Assembly: GCA_037384885.1 (NCBI GenBank)
Contig: JARRNO010000086.1
Coordinates: 1 to 8,495 of the forward strand
Direction of reading: 5' to 3'
DNA from: JARRNO01 sp037384885
Lineage (GTDB): Bacteria > Acidobacteriota > UBA4820 > DSQY01
DNA length: 8,495 bases
A program made the translations under genes and the position numbers. Under the pieces are notes generated by a model, which saw nothing but the letters and a program-made list of their open reading frames with translations, made no database searches and was not told where the DNA came from. Shown here in pieces: positions 1 to 7,837 of this stretch (within the stretch, counting starts at the first letter, position 1; every line of letters begins with the position of its first letter).

Positions 1-1855
1 CGTCCAAAACCGTGCCGGACCACACCCGCGCGTACCCCGGTATGTTCGTATGGCCGTGCGGCGCCACCACAAATTCCACACCGAGCCATCGCAGAAGATT
101 CTTTCCGGCGTCTTTGAAATCCAGCGCCGTCGTCACCGGGCGGTCTCTATCCAGGCCGCGGTCCAGTCTCTGGTAGGATGAGACGTTGATGGGGGACACC
201 TGGCGAATATCGCGAAGCCCCCACAGCATCGCCTGGTTGGGAGACAGTACCGGCATGGGGCCCGATGAAGCCCGGCCGGATGAGTACACCCCATAAATCC
301 TCAAGTGCGGATTTCCGTTTTCCTGGATGTAGCGGACGGCTTGGGGGACCTGAACCGCCGGGTCCCGGCTTCCCAGGTACCGGAACGGGGCGGCGGGCAG
401 GATGATTTGAGGTACAAGGACAAGAGCCACTGCCCCAAAGAAGGCGGGGATCTGAAATCGCGGAAGATAACGCGCCGCCACCAGGAGAAGCGCCTGCCCC
501 GCCAGTATGGCCGTTATCCAGGGGAGCCTGGCCGGCCAGAAGGGTATGAGCCGGAGGCTGTAGGCTCCGTTCAGCCCCAGGTAGGCAAGATAGACATACA
601 GGATGATTCTGAAATTTGTTTTTCTCTCCGCTTCTGGTCCGGGGGCGGTGATTTCGCGGCCTCCCACGGCAGCCAGCCATATCAGCGCCGGCCAGAACAA
701 CGCACGGAAGTAAATGGCTTTGAAAAGCGCCCCGCCCGACAACAGGTACCTCAGACCTTCCAAATGGCTCCAGCGAAAGAGCATGAAGATGCTGAAGACG
801 AGGGCCGCGGCGGGAAGCCATACGCGGCCCCTGTGGCGGAAAACTGCAAGAACAGCCAGGGCAGCGACAAAGGGCGTCACCCAGATCATCATGAGCGGAT
901 TCATGACGGGCATCAGGAACCAAAGGATGGGGGGGATCCAGGCCTTTTTCGCCGCCGCCAGTCCCGGAGGCAAGGCATAACCACCGAGACTCTTGACCAC
1001 GGACTTGTAGGTGAAAAGCAAATCGTGATGGGCCAGGAGAGGTACCCAATAGGCGGCACTCAAAAGAAGCACGACGCCCGCAAACAAGAGGCAGGCGGCC
1101 GCCAGCCTGACCGGGGTCTTGCCGGCCCGGTGGAGGAAGGTGAAATAGGCCCCGCCGACAAAAACGGTCAGGAGAACCGCCACCGACGGATGCCCGCAAT
1201 AGAGCATGAGTACTGAGGCCGCCGCCGGCAGGACGGCCCAGCGAACCGGCCCTTCGGCGGCCCTGATGGCGCAGTACAATCCCCATCCTAAAAGCCAGAA
1301 TGCCCAGGGATTGGACAGGACCAACGTCTGTTGAGTCCACGGGTTAAAGACCGCAAAGGCCGCCCAGGCCGCGGCCGGAACGGCCTGGATCCCAAGCTTC
1401 TTGAAAAACAGGAAGAACCCCACCAGGCCGAAAAGCGCCTGGAGGGCCAGTCCCAGCCAGAATCCATGCGCGTTGGGCAACAGCAGCATGGGCAGCATGA
1501 ACGGATTGTAATATCTGAATTGAGGATCCTGCATGCCCGGGTACCCGCAGCCGACATCGGGATCCCAGCTTGGAAAGCGCCCATGCCTGTAATTTTCAGC
1601 GATGAAGCGCGCATAGGGATAATGCAGGAGCGGCAGCGAAAGATCCCCGTTGGGAAACCGGTTCCATTCGGAAACGCCGCGAGGAGCGTGCGCCGGCATG
1701 CCGGTGATGCCGGGAGCCGCCATGACGGGATATCCATTGTAGTTCATGCCGAGAAAGATCACCGGGAAGAAATAAACCAGCCAACAGCCCAGAAGGATGA
1801 GCCAGGGGAAAACCTTCCCCGCACGGTTCCTTCGATGGAAAACGGCCCCTGTCAT
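1..1855 (-). CDS. YfhO-family polytopic membrane protein (putative GT-C glycosyltransferase), 3' end outside the window
   Basis: This frame is open for 618 codons from ATG at 1855 to the window edge, with no stop, so the C-terminus is missing. It is a paralogue of the next gene upstream. Residues 1-303 of both align without gaps; over residues 71-120 I count 27 of 50 identities. Shared landmarks sit at the same residue numbers: HYPY (78-81), CGYP (103-106), DPQ (110-112), NPWTQQ (171-176), YCGHP (219-223) and TYK (292-294). Later shared blocks are LSPNQ (537-541), LRDIR (547-551) and APHG (598-601). After an N-terminal membrane helix (about 16-36) comes a large outer loop, then many hydrophobic helices to about 490, then a soluble extracytoplasmic domain. 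The family's usual final domain (YYPGW block) and last helix lie off the left edge. The start overlaps the upstream stop as ATGA, and GGAG lies 7 bases before the ATG. The family assignment is firm; the sugar and acceptor are unknown. Confidence 0.88.
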   Translation of the reverse strand, partial: MTGAVFHRRNRAGKVFPWLILLGCWLVYFFPVIFLGMNYNGYPVMAAPGITGMPAHAPRGVSEWNRFPNGDLSLPLLHYPYARFIAENYRHGRFPSWDPDVGCGYPGMQDPQFRYYNPFMLPMLLLPNAHGFWLGLALQALFGLVGFFLFFKKLGIQAVPAAAWAAFAVFNPWTQQTLVLSNPWAFWLLGWGLYCAIRAAEGPVRWAVLPAAASVLMLYCGHPSVAVLLTVFVGGAYFTFLHRAGKTPVRLAAACLLFAGVVLLLSAAYWVPLLAHHDLLFTYKSVVKSLGGYALPPGLAAAKKAWIPPILWFLMPVMNPLMMIWVTPFVAALAVLAVFRHRGRVWLPAAALVFSIFMLFRWSHLEGLRYLLSGGALFKAIYFRALFWPALIWLAAVGGREITAPGPEAERKTNFRIILYVYLAYLGLNGAYSLRLIPFWPARLPWITAILAGQALLLVAARYLPRFQIPAFFGAVALVLVPQIILPAAPFRYLGSRDPAVQVPQAVRYIQENGNPHLRIYGVYSSGRASSGPMPVLSPNQAMLWGLRDIRQVSPINVSSYQRLDRGLDRDRPVTTALDFKDAGKNLLRWLGVEFVVAPHGHTNIPGYARVWSGTVLD

Positions 1856-4146
1856 GGATTATCTCCGGCCGCGGTCGAGCGCCGCCCGAAAAAGATCAGC
1901 TCAACAGCGGCCGCCGCGCAAAGGAGCCAGAAAAGGACAGACAGGGCCATACCCGCTTCGAAAGACCGGCTGACAAAACGCATCTCGACCACGTGTCTTC
2001 CTGGAGGGACGACCACGCCCCGAAAGGTTCCGGCCGTACGGTAAATTGGAACGCCGGCGCCGTCGATCTGGGCCCTCCACCCCGGATAGTAGGTGTCGGT
2101 CAGAACGAGAAGTCCCCGGGCGGACGTGGTGACCCGCATCGTGAGTTCGTTGGGGGTTGACTCCACCCAACTGATATTCCAGGCCGGCGCACGCGCCGCC
2201 GGCGGACCCGAGCCGTCAAGGCCGGACACCACCGCTTCCCGGATCGCCGCTCCGGACGCAACCAGCCGCTTCGTTTTCGAAAAGGCACGATCCAGGTCGT
2301 CAATCCGAAGCCACCGGTAAACCATGCGGGCAGTGACCGCGCGGCCCGGCAGGGACCAGATGTCCACCGTCTTCCCCGAATAGCACCTGGACAGACCCGG
2401 CATCACCTCGGCGCCGTGGGGCGCCGCCAGATATTGCACGCCGAGAAAACGCATCAGGTTGGGAGTGGTCCGTGAAAAGGCCAGGCCGGTCAATCCCGGA
2501 TCGATCTGGTCCCACTGCCAGTCAAACCGGACCATGTCCCTGGGCCAGAAGGGTGAAAACATACGAATGTCCCTCAGGTTCCAGAACAGGGCCTGGTTGG
2601 GGCTGAGAACAAGCTGGTCGTTTCCCACGGGAAGCAGCGTGCCGCTGAAGCGCTGGTACGGTCCGAGATTGTCGCGAAGGTAAACCACCGAGGACGGCGG
2701 CTGACCGGCAACCGAGGATCGCGTCAGGAATCGAAACGGAGCCATGGGAAGCAGAGCGGGCAGCACCAGCATCAAGGCAAGGGCCGCCCCCAGAAACCAC
2801 TGACGATACTTCAGTGTGAAGGCGGCCGCCAGCGCCAGGGCTCCCTGAGCCAGAACAAGCCAAGTCAATTTCATATTGACAGCGGGCCAGAAGATGACGA
2901 TGCCGGTCGACATGGCCCAGGCGATGCCGAAATAGAGGAGGTAGCCGTAGGCCACAGACCGAATGCATTTCCATTTATTTTCAGGTTCCGCTTTGAGAAA
3001 ATAACGCGTTCCGAGGATGGCCAGCCAGATCAGCCCGAACCAGAAGAGCGTTTGGGCGTAAACGGCAACCAGTGTCTGGTTCCATGCGAGAAGCTGTCGC
3101 AGGTGGTCTCCAACCGGCCAGTAGAACTGTACCAGGCTCCCCGCCGCCACCAGGCCGGCCCCAAACCGGGCTGCCCTCCGGCCCGTAAAAAGCCCGAGAA
3201 GAGCCAGAGCCCAGACCAGCGGAGGAACCCAGATCATTTTTCTTGGATCGAACAGATCTCGAAGGAGATACCCCCCCACACCCGCCCAGTGTGTCTTGTA
3301 GGTCGCCATGAGATGGTAGTCGGCCACAAAAGGTAGGACGACCACGGCGGTCAGGCCGGCGACGCCTATGACGTAAGAAGCCAGGGAGGCCACGGTTGTT
3401 CTTCGGTCTCTCCGGTTGTGAGCCAAAAGGCCCCAGTAAGCCAGAAAGACCACGCCCGAAAGCATCAGCGCCTCTTCCGGGTGTCCGCAGTACAAGAAAA
3501 GCGCGGTGAAGGCCGCCGGGATAAGCGCAAGGCGCGACGGGCCCCGCGCGGCGTACCAGGCTCCAAGAAGCGCCCAGCCCAAAAGCCAGTCGGCCCAGAC
3601 GCTGGACAAGAGCATCATCTGTTGGGTCCAGGGGTTGAACACGGCGAAAGACGCCCAACACGCCGACAACAGCGGACCGAGACCGATTTTACGCAGGAAG
3701 AAATAGAAGCCCAGCATGCCGAAGAGCGCCTCCAACCCGATCCCCAGCCAGAACCGGTTCGGCGATGGATTCAAATAGAAGCCGAGCATGAAGGGATTGA
3801 ACAGCTTGTACTGGGGATCGGCCACGCTTGGATATCCGCACGCCAGGTTCGGATTCCAGAGGGGAAGAACCCCCTGGTGGTAAGCCCCCGCAATAAACCG
3901 GTAATAAGGATAATGGATCAGAAATATGGAGGGGTCCTGATTGGGAAAGGCGTAGAAGACCGAACGGCGTACATTCTCCGGAGCCAATCCTGTGACGCGC
4001 GCATCGGGAAAAATCTGGAAGCCCATGTAGCTCTCGCCCCTGAGGAGCACCGGCGAGAAGTAAATCAGCCAAGTCCCGCACATCACCGCCAGCGCGAGAA
4101 CAGTCGGCAGCGATTGGAGCGCGCCCTTGCCCTTCGGCATTCTCAT
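1852..4146 (-). CDS. YfhO-family polytopic membrane protein (putative GT-C glycosyltransferase), complete
   Basis: The 764-residue protein has the YfhO (PF09586-type) layout. An N-terminal helix (about 14-35) is followed by a large outer loop (about 36-127) with HYPYYRFIAG, PLWNP, CGYP and DPQ. About a dozen hydrophobic segments run to about 468. An extracytoplasmic domain (about 470-730) carries LSPNQ (514-518), LRDIR (524-528), RFLGV (566-570), APHG (575-578) and the family hallmark TYYPGWR (685-691) followed by VPPGRH (713-718). A final helix spans about 732-753. Known relatives: Bacillus and Listeria YfhO transfer a sugar from an undecaprenyl-phosphate carrier onto lipoteichoic acid on the outer face of the membrane. 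In a Gram-negative host the acceptor may be a polysaccharide or protein (inference). ATG at 4146 overlaps the upstream stop as ATGA and has GGAG 7 bases ahead; a second ATG two codons in is less likely. Its own stop overlaps the start of its paralogue. Confidence 0.92.
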   Translation of the reverse strand: MRMPKGKGALQSLPTVLALAVMCGTWLIYFSPVLLRGESYMGFQIFPDARVTGLAPENVRRSVFYAFPNQDPSIFLIHYPYYRFIAGAYHQGVLPLWNPNLACGYPSVADPQYKLFNPFMLGFYLNPSPNRFWLGIGLEALFGMLGFYFFLRKIGLGPLLSACWASFAVFNPWTQQMMLLSSVWADWLLGWALLGAWYAARGPSRLALIPAAFTALFLYCGHPEEALMLSGVVFLAYWGLLAHNRRDRRTTVASLASYVIGVAGLTAVVVLPFVADYHLMATYKTHWAGVGGYLLRDLFDPRKMIWVPPLVWALALLGLFTGRRAARFGAGLVAAGSLVQFYWPVGDHLRQLLAWNQTLVAVYAQTLFWFGLIWLAILGTRYFLKAEPENKWKCIRSVAYGYLLYFGIAWAMSTGIVIFWPAVNMKLTWLVLAQGALALAAAFTLKYRQWFLGAALALMLVLPALLPMAPFRFLTRSSVAGQPPSSVVYLRDNLGPYQRFSGTLLPVGNDQLVLSPNQALFWNLRDIRMFSPFWPRDMVRFDWQWDQIDPGLTGLAFSRTTPNLMRFLGVQYLAAPHGAEVMPGLSRCYSGKTVDIWSLPGRAVTARMVYRWLRIDDLDRAFSKTKRLVASGAAIREAVVSGLDGSGPPAARAPAWNISWVESTPNELTMRVTTSARGLLVLTDTYYPGWRAQIDGAGVPIYRTAGTFRGVVVPPGRHVVEMRFVSRSFEAGMALSVLFWLLCAAAAVELIFFGRRSTAAGDNP

Positions 4147-6200
4147 GAGATGTCTCCAGGCTTTGTCCCGGACTCGGTCCGGATGTCATAAAGGCGGTAA
4201 TGGGCACCCGATGCGATCACGGGAAAGGGAAGATCCCTTTTCGTGAAAAGGTAGTCCAGGTGAATCCTTTTGTAACGGACAGCGAGCGACCGGATCTGAT
4301 TCACATCAAGATTCAAGCCCGGTCTGAGGACGATCCTTCCGGAACCCCCTTCTCTCGAGAGGGCGCCGACGGCCCTGGCGCGCCGGTACCATTCCATGGC
4401 GTAAGGCCTGTAATAGAGCACCGGGGCCCCATCCTTAAAGGTCAGAAAAGAGCTGCGAAAGGCCATCAGCCTGAAATCACCCCATTCCGGCGGAACAATC
4501 ACCGTGGCGTCCTTGGGGACCTTCTGGCGGATTTCGCGCATCAGGTCCGCCATCTTCCGCTCGTTGCGCCTTCTGAGCTCGCTGTTGAGGACAGCCGCCG
4601 GCCGCGCGCGCATGTAAGCACTCCTGAATGCGGGAACGGCAACTAGGCGCCCCAGAAGCCACGCACTCGGTTCCAGAAACACCATGGCGCCGAAAGCCGC
4701 CGCCATGGCCGCCGCCGCCAGGCGGGACCGCAGTTTCTTGACGGCCAGGAGGGATACGGCCGCCGAGCCCGCCGCCATGAGAAGCGGGAGGAGAAGTTCT
4801 TGTCGGCCGGGCAGGAACCGGGGCAGGGAAATGTCGGTCTTGTAAAAGACAAAAAGATCCGCCGCCATGAGTACGAACACAGCAACGAGCAGAACCGCCA
4901 GAACCCTCCTGTAACGGCGGTAGACCCCCCTCAACAGGCTAAACCCGCGAAGGCCTTCTCCCTGCTGGAGACCCGCAACAGCCGCGGCGGCGAGGAGGGC
5001 TGCCGCGGCCAGCCATTGGACCTTCCAGGTTCCCATCATCCAGCACCCAGCCGCCCAGCCGGCAAGCGCCGCACCCCACCAGCCGTTTTTCTCAACCGCT
5101 TTTGAAATCGGCCCCGCAACCGCCGCCGCGAGCAGGCACATGATGAAAAGAACGCCTCGAAAGGCGCAGATTTGAACGGCGAAGGTCCACTTGAAAGCGG
5201 TTCCCAGAAGCGCCAGTGCGGCCAGGAGTGTGATCCCGCCCCCCACAAGCGCCGAATCCCTTGTCCATGCCTCCAGGGCGCCGCGCTTTCTGCGCCAGAG
5301 GAGAAACCCGGCCCCAGCGGCAAGGTAAAAGCCGAGTTGCATCCACGCCTGCACCGGCCAGTGCAGCGGGATCGCTTCCCGGTCGATGCTCGATACGATT
5401 CGGAACCAGAACGGGTCGTACCGTTGAAACAGATTTTGATGAAGCCCGAAGTAAAGGCCGATGGCAAGGTCGCCCATGACCGCGGCGGCAAAGAATGAGA
5501 CGGTGGTTGACAGCGCCTTCCAGCGTTTGCTGACCAGGCTGCAGAATCCCAGGCCCGCCGCCAGGGGCAGGATGCTGATGATGTGAAACAGGCCCCCACA
5601 GAAGAGCGCGGCGCCGGAAGCGGCGTTTTTCCTTTTCAAGTACCAGTACAGAGCAGCCAGACCAAAGAACGTCCCCACGATCCGGGTCGACAGATAGGCG
5701 TCGAATGTCGTGTTGGCAACCCCGGGAACCGTGTATGCGGGGATCCAGAGCAGAACGGCCGTCCATGCGGCTCCCGTGCTTTTCCACCACCCCTCGGCCA
5801 GCTTGTACACCCAGTAGAGGACACCGTAGCTGATCAGCAGATACAGCACGAGAAAGAGCGCGCGGATGGGGATCAAGCGGGCGAGGAGGGCCAGAAGCGT
5901 CCATGTAGCGCCTTCTCGGGCAAAACTCAATTGGAGCAGGTAGTCGTGGGCGAAGAGGGCGGGATGGTTCCAGTGATAAATGAAGGGAAGGTAAAGCCAT
6001 TGATCCACGATTCCGAAACCGTAGCCGCGGGCCAGCACGGCCAGTCCCGCACACACGGCAAGCCCGGCGTAGACTGCCAGGCGTCCAGGCCAACGGACGC
6101 TTTTTCCATCCAGGCCGCCCTCCAGTTCCCCCGCTTCGGGCCTCGCCGGCCGCCGGGTGCGTTCTCCCGTACTCAAACGGCCTTCTTCGCGGTCCTTCAT
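4143..6200 (-). CDS. Large polytopic membrane protein with C-terminal extracytoplasmic domain, probably GT-C-like
   Basis: The 685-residue protein begins with a charged cytoplasmic tail (1-38, rich in Arg and Glu). A first helix follows (about 40-57), then an outer loop with Asp66 and Asp86 (IVDQWLYLP and HDYLL). About eleven further hydrophobic segments run to about 530. The last ~140 residues are soluble, with VIVPPEWGDFRL (567-578), SSFLTFKD (583-590) and a Tyr/Trp/Arg-rich stretch ending MEWYRR (602-607). An acidic residue in the first outer loop followed by many helices is the general plan of GT-C glycosyltransferases. The C-terminal block resembles the DUF6798 type as I remember it; I could not confirm this by search. 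It is not obviously a YfhO protein: it lacks the CGYP, NPWTQQ and YYPGW blocks of its two downstream neighbours. Start and stop both overlap neighbours as ATGA, and AGGAG lies 11 bases before the ATG. A role in transferring or exporting a lipid-linked sugar is inferred from context. Confidence 0.85.
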   Translation of the reverse strand: MKDREEGRLSTGERTRRPARPEAGELEGGLDGKSVRWPGRLAVYAGLAVCAGLAVLARGYGFGIVDQWLYLPFIYHWNHPALFAHDYLLQLSFAREGATWTLLALLARLIPIRALFLVLYLLISYGVLYWVYKLAEGWWKSTGAAWTAVLLWIPAYTVPGVANTTFDAYLSTRIVGTFFGLAALYWYLKRKNAASGAALFCGGLFHIISILPLAAGLGFCSLVSKRWKALSTTVSFFAAAVMGDLAIGLYFGLHQNLFQRYDPFWFRIVSSIDREAIPLHWPVQAWMQLGFYLAAGAGFLLWRRKRGALEAWTRDSALVGGGITLLAALALLGTAFKWTFAVQICAFRGVLFIMCLLAAAVAGPISKAVEKNGWWGAALAGWAAGCWMMGTWKVQWLAAAALLAAAAVAGLQQGEGLRGFSLLRGVYRRYRRVLAVLLVAVFVLMAADLFVFYKTDISLPRFLPGRQELLLPLLMAAGSAAVSLLAVKKLRSRLAAAAMAAAFGAMVFLEPSAWLLGRLVAVPAFRSAYMRARPAAVLNSELRRRNERKMADLMREIRQKVPKDATVIVPPEWGDFRLMAFRSSFLTFKDGAPVLYYRPYAMEWYRRARAVGALSREGGSGRIVLRPGLNLDVNQIRSLAVRYKRIHLDYLFTKRDLPFPVIASGAHYRLYDIRTESGTKPGDIS

Positions 6201-7822
6201 CTGCTGTTTCGCTCCTCGTGGTAATCCTGCTCCGCATTGACGGACCAGAGGTTTTCTTTGGACTCCTCCCCCGACAGGATATTTTGAACGGCAGCCATGG
6301 CCGCCAGCATGGAATGGTCCTGATTATTATAGCGGTGCTGTCCGTTCCGGCCGATGGGGAACAGATTCTTGCAGCGGTCCAGGAACGCTCGTATTTCCTG
6401 AAAGCGGTCATAGGTGCCGAAATAGGCCGGGTAGGCTTTGGGCATGCGGATGACCACCGTGTCGAGAACGTCGTCCGGCTCGATGAAACCGATACGCGCC
6501 AGCTCCTCAACCGCCAAGTCCGAAAGCGCGGAGTCGGTCCGGCGCCAGAATTCATCTCCCTCCTGACAAAAATACTCCACACCGATCCAGACCGTCTCCG
6601 GGTCGCTCACCATGTAGGGGCTCCAGTTGTTGAAGATTTGAAGACGGCCGATTTTGACGTCGCTCTCCTGGATATAAATCCAGTTGTCCGGCACGAGATC
6701 GTGCAGCGTGGGAATGCCCGTCCTGTTTTTGATTGCGAGCTGCCGGAGCAGCACCCCGACCGTGACGAAATCCCTGTATACCAATCCTTCCGCGACTTCT
6801 TTTACATCGGAGGGAACCCCGGCGCCGAATGAACTCACCAAATCCTTCACCGGCATAGAGGAAAACACGTAGTCTCCCTCGAATCGCTCCAGTTCGCCCG
6901 TTGCCGTGTTCCTGGCGATGACGGCACGGATGAGTTCAGCTTGGAGCTCGATTTCGACAACCTCCATCCCCAGGCGGATGTCTCCTCCCTTTTCTTTCAC
7001 CAGCGCCGCCACGGCTTCCCACATCTGGCCGGGGCCGTATTTCGGATAGAGAAACTGCTCGATCAGGCTGGTTTCGGTCCCCTTCTGGTCCAAGGTGGAC
7101 TCCCGGCGGACCATTCGCTTGAGTGCGTGGAGCAAAGCCCTGGAGACGGACAGCCCTTTGATGCGCTGGGCGCCCCACTCGGGCTTGATCATCCGGCAAG
7201 GCACTCCCCACACCTTTTCAGTGTAATCTTCGAAGAAAGTCTTGTAGAGTTCCCGGCCGAAGCGGTTGATGAAAAAATCCTCAAGCGATTCTTCCCGCCG
7301 GATGGGAAAAAGGAAAGCTTTGAGATAGCTCAGTCCAATCTTCGTGGTGCGCAGGACCCCCAAATTAAAGATCGTACTGAGATTCAGGGAAATGGGATAG
7401 GGAAAGAATTTTCTGAGGAAGAAAATCCTGGAAAGGCGTTTGCGGATCAGCATCACCTCGTCGCATTTTTCGGGATCAGGCGCATGGGCGGCTTTCTCCT
7501 CGTCGTCTGCCGGAACACGTCTGCCCCCCGCACGGTCGAGGTTCAACTCGCGCCCGAGCAACAGATCGTCCCGGGCCGGCGCTCCCTGAACAGGCAGGAT
7601 TCGGAGCCACCAGTCCATGACCCGGTCTGATTTTGAAAAGAACCGGTGCCCGCCGATGTCAATTCTGTTCCCCTTGTAGTTGATGGTGGTTGAGAGTCCA
7701 CCGGTGCGTTCCCTCGCCTCCAGAACAACAGGCACCACATCCGTTTTATCGAGAAGCTCATAGGCAGCCGTCAACCCCGCTGGTCCCGCGCCTATGATGA
7801 CAGCCTTTTTCGGGGTAGACAT
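6197..7822 (-). CDS. FAD-dependent oxidoreductase related to UDP-galactopyranose mutase
   Basis: The 541-residue protein has an N-terminal Rossmann dinucleotide-binding motif GAGPAG (11-16), with Glu35 ending the second strand as the likely ribose ligand. Next come ERTGGLSTT (38-46) and DIGGHRFF (55-62), typical of the UGM/amine-oxidase/protoporphyrinogen-oxidase superfamily. The C-terminal flavin block GRNGQHRYNNQDHS (491-504) recalls the NQDHS signature I associate with eukaryotic-type UGM. A stretch at about 80-125 (Lys/Asp/Pro-rich, before RLSRIFFLRKFFPYP) is longer than in classical bacterial Glf. Glf interconverts UDP-galactopyranose and UDP-galactofuranose with reduced FAD. This subgroup may act on another sugar, so the substrate is open and I give no symbol. 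I prefer ATG at 7822 over the in-frame GTG at 7828, because AGGGAG is 9 bases from the ATG but only 3 from the GTG. The stop overlaps the downstream start as ATGA. No membrane segment is seen, so it should be cytoplasmic. Confidence 0.88.
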   Translation of the reverse strand: MSTPKKAVIIGAGPAGLTAAYELLDKTDVVPVVLEARERTGGLSTTINYKGNRIDIGGHRFFSKSDRVMDWWLRILPVQGAPARDDLLLGRELNLDRAGGRRVPADDEEKAAHAPDPEKCDEVMLIRKRLSRIFFLRKFFPYPISLNLSTIFNLGVLRTTKIGLSYLKAFLFPIRREESLEDFFINRFGRELYKTFFEDYTEKVWGVPCRMIKPEWGAQRIKGLSVSRALLHALKRMVRRESTLDQKGTETSLIEQFLYPKYGPGQMWEAVAALVKEKGGDIRLGMEVVEIELQAELIRAVIARNTATGELERFEGDYVFSSMPVKDLVSSFGAGVPSDVKEVAEGLVYRDFVTVGVLLRQLAIKNRTGIPTLHDLVPDNWIYIQESDVKIGRLQIFNNWSPYMVSDPETVWIGVEYFCQEGDEFWRRTDSALSDLAVEELARIGFIEPDDVLDTVVIRMPKAYPAYFGTYDRFQEIRAFLDRCKNLFPIGRNGQHRYNNQDHSMLAAMAAVQNILSGEESKENLWSVNAEQDYHEERNSR

Positions 7823-7831
7823 GCCCACTCG

Positions 7832-7837
7832 CTCCCT
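7832..7837 (-). promoter_or_regulatory. Ribosome binding site that decides the oxidoreductase start
   Basis: The minus strand reads AGGGAG here and overlaps the TAG stop of the GtrA gene (7838-7836). It is 9 bases from ATG at 7822 and only 3 bases from the in-frame GTG at 7828, which favours the ATG. The overlap with the stop suggests that translation of the two genes is linked. Confidence 0.65.

Noticed and set aside
305..1216. 303-codon plus-strand frame, and similar antisense frames at 1331-2044, 3418-4191, 5583-6224 and 6941-7630
   Set aside because: All are antisense to real genes, charged and low in hydrophobic order, as expected opposite GC-rich membrane-protein genes; none has a recognisable domain.
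147..1340. 397-codon minus-strand frame
   Set aside because: It overlaps the left-edge YfhO gene in another frame; its composition is biased and it has no family features, whereas the true frame matches the neighbouring paralogue residue for residue.
5092..6582. 496-codon minus-strand frame spanning the junction of the flavoenzyme and the 685-residue protein
   Set aside because: Its product is Arg/Pro/Gly/Ser-rich without motifs or membrane helices, and it lies across two well-supported genes in another frame; it is a GC-rich shadow.
6197..7828. GTG at 7828 as the start of the flavoenzyme
   Set aside because: It lies only 3 bases from the AGGGAG site; ATG at 7822, with 9-base spacing, starts right before the Rossmann motif and is more likely.
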